This document shows, piece by piece, positions 38,291 through 39,377 of a stretch of DNA of 39,377 nucleotides. The stretch spans positions 1 through 39,377 of the IMG/VR virus record IMGVR_UViG_3300044691_000063; one strand, 5' to 3'. The position numbers were made by a program, and so were the translations under genes. The notes beneath the pieces are model-generated. The model was not told the DNA's origin and made no database searches. It saw nothing but the letters and a program-made list of their open reading frames with translations. Source of the DNA: a virus. The stretch's first letter is position 1, and each line of letters begins with the position of its first letter.

Positions 38291-39377
38291 ATGAAATTAC
38301 GACCCTATCAACAAAAATTAGAAGACCAAATATATGAGGCATGGAATAACGGGGCAATAAATGTCCTAGCTCAGTTATCCACGGGAGGAGGCAAAACCGT
38401 CGTATTATCAAAAATCATTTCCAATAGTAGCGAACCCGCTATAGTTATAGCTCACCGTGTAGAAATTGTCAGTCAAATATCGTTGACACTCGCACGACAC
38501 GGAATACGACATAATATTATCGCCCAAAAAGACGCCATACGAGAAATGATATCAATACATATGGCGGAACTAAAACGATCATTTTATGACCCCCAATCTC
38601 AGTACGTTGTAGCCGGTGTTGATACCTTGTTACGGATGGACGAAGAGACACCTTGGTTTAAGAAAATTAAATTGGTCGTACAAGACGAAGGCCACCATGT
38701 ACTAGAAGATAACAAATGGGGAAAAGCTGCAAAGCTATTTCCAAATGCTAGAGGTCTATACCCTACGGCCACTCCGGTACGCGCTGACGGTAACGGTCTC
38801 GGCCGTCATGCTGACGGTATTATTGATATGATGGTCGTAGGGCCGTCAATGCGAGAGTTAATTAAACTCGGTTACTTATCGGAATACCGAATCATATCAC
38901 CCCCAAGCGACCTCGATTTATCCGAAGTAACCATAAGCGCCGGGGGTGACTTTAGCCCACCGAAACTACGAACCGCCGTCCATAAATCCCACATAACAGG
39001 CGATGTGGTTAAGCACTATCTTAAGTTTGCCGAAGGTAAATCGGGAGTTACTTTCGCGGTAGACGTAGAAGCCGCGACAGAAATTGCTTTAGAATTCAGA
39101 CAGAAAGGGATAGCTGCCGAAGTTATTTCGAGTAAAACCCCTGACTTACTTCGATCAACCATCATGCGTCGGTTTAAGAACCGCGAGATATTACAAATCG
39201 TCAACGTGGATTTACTAGGGGAAGGGGTAGACGTTCCGGCAATTGAGGTTGTCAGCATGGCAAGACCTACCCAAAGTTACGGGTTATATAGTCAACAATT
39301 CGGTCGCGCTCTTCGTCCGATGAAAGGTAAAACTCACGCAATCATCATTGATCATGTGAACAATGTAATGCGGCACG
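38291..39377 (+). CDS. Superfamily 2 DNA helicase, N-terminal part, runs off window
   Basis: The protein starts MKLRPYQQKLEDQIYEAWNN. It contains Walker A STGGGKT (residues 30-36), motif II DEGHH (132-136), motif III TATP (159-162), and motif VI QQFGRALRP (about 335-343), ending ...IIIDHVNNVMRH at the edge with 362 codons read. It belongs to the DEAD/DEAH (RecG/UvsW/type III R-subunit-like) helicases of phages. These unwind DNA in replication or recombination. The frame stays open at the right edge, so it may be a longer, possibly primase-fused, protein. It is driven by the divergent, operator-controlled promoter. AAGG lies about ten bases before the ATG. Confidence 0.93.
   Translation, partial: MKLRPYQQKLEDQIYEAWNNGAINVLAQLSTGGGKTVVLSKIISNSSEPAIVIAHRVEIVSQISLTLARHGIRHNIIAQKDAIREMISIHMAELKRSFYDPQSQYVVAGVDTLLRMDEETPWFKKIKLVVQDEGHHVLEDNKWGKAAKLFPNARGLYPTATPVRADGNGLGRHADGIIDMMVVGPSMRELIKLGYLSEYRIISPPSDLDLSEVTISAGGDFSPPKLRTAVHKSHITGDVVKHYLKFAEGKSGVTFAVDVEAATEIALEFRQKGIAAEVISSKTPDLLRSTIMRRFKNREILQIVNVDLLGEGVDVPAIEVVSMARPTQSYGLYSQQFGRALRPMKGKTHAIIIDHVNNVMRH

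Overview
The window is most of the genome of a contractile-tailed (myovirus-type) dsDNA phage of a Gram-negative bacterium. The Gram-negative host is inferred from an inner-membrane spanin followed by an outer-membrane lipoprotein spanin. Base composition leans to A+T, ribosome-binding sites are strong, genes are tightly packed with many ATGA overlaps, and I see no integrase, transposase, tRNA or CRISPR array. A helicase reading frame runs off the right edge and a primase-helicase C-terminus enters at the left edge on the same strand. This would fit a circular or circularly permuted genome cut inside one replication module, but the sequence alone does not prove it.

Layout. 1-595: C-terminus of a D5-like primase/helicase. 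596-850: promoter with a palindromic operator, one 44-aa membrane protein and a terminator. 851-1086: no gene, but many inverted repeats (possible structured RNA). 1087-3386: leftward operon of small genes including a stand-alone response-regulator receiver protein, an excisionase-like HTH protein and several unknowns. 3387-3810: A+T-rich gene-free stretch with repeated ATACCCC motifs, a candidate packaging or control region, ending in a rightward promoter. 3811-27911: rightward late genes: small terminase-like protein, then (unusually) two long fibre/lectin-like genes, large terminase, portal, MuF-like protein, protease/scaffold, cement protein, major capsid, connectors, sheath, tube, tail chaperones with a T_TTT_TTT slippery site, tape measure, baseplate and collar fibre. 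27915-29311: lysis cassette (GH108 endolysin, holin-like protein, small membrane protein, spanins). 29361-30217: ParA-type ATPase plus ribbon-helix-helix partner, a plasmid-partition pair. 30230-38159: leftward replication/early genes (A-family DNA polymerase, SSB-like protein, DUF2800/RecB-like nuclease, small unknowns). 38233-38275: divergent promoters sharing an operator. 38291-end: rightward superfamily 2 helicase.

Control. Promoters fall into two families. Family A (596, 3070, 30632) has the palindrome AACTATAGTT directly after the -35 hexamer with a 17-bp spacer. Family B (15994, 35128, 38246) has TTGACGAACTCGT-type palindromes over the -35, and one operator copy sits between divergent promoters in front of the helicase. 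A third motif, AAGTATATACTT and its halves, lies in leaders of non-structural genes, most densely in front of parA and in the leader of the rightmost leftward operon. The parA-RHH pair with no visible integrase suggests a phage-plasmid, with the dispersed AAGTAT repeats as candidate operator/centromere sites. That is inference.
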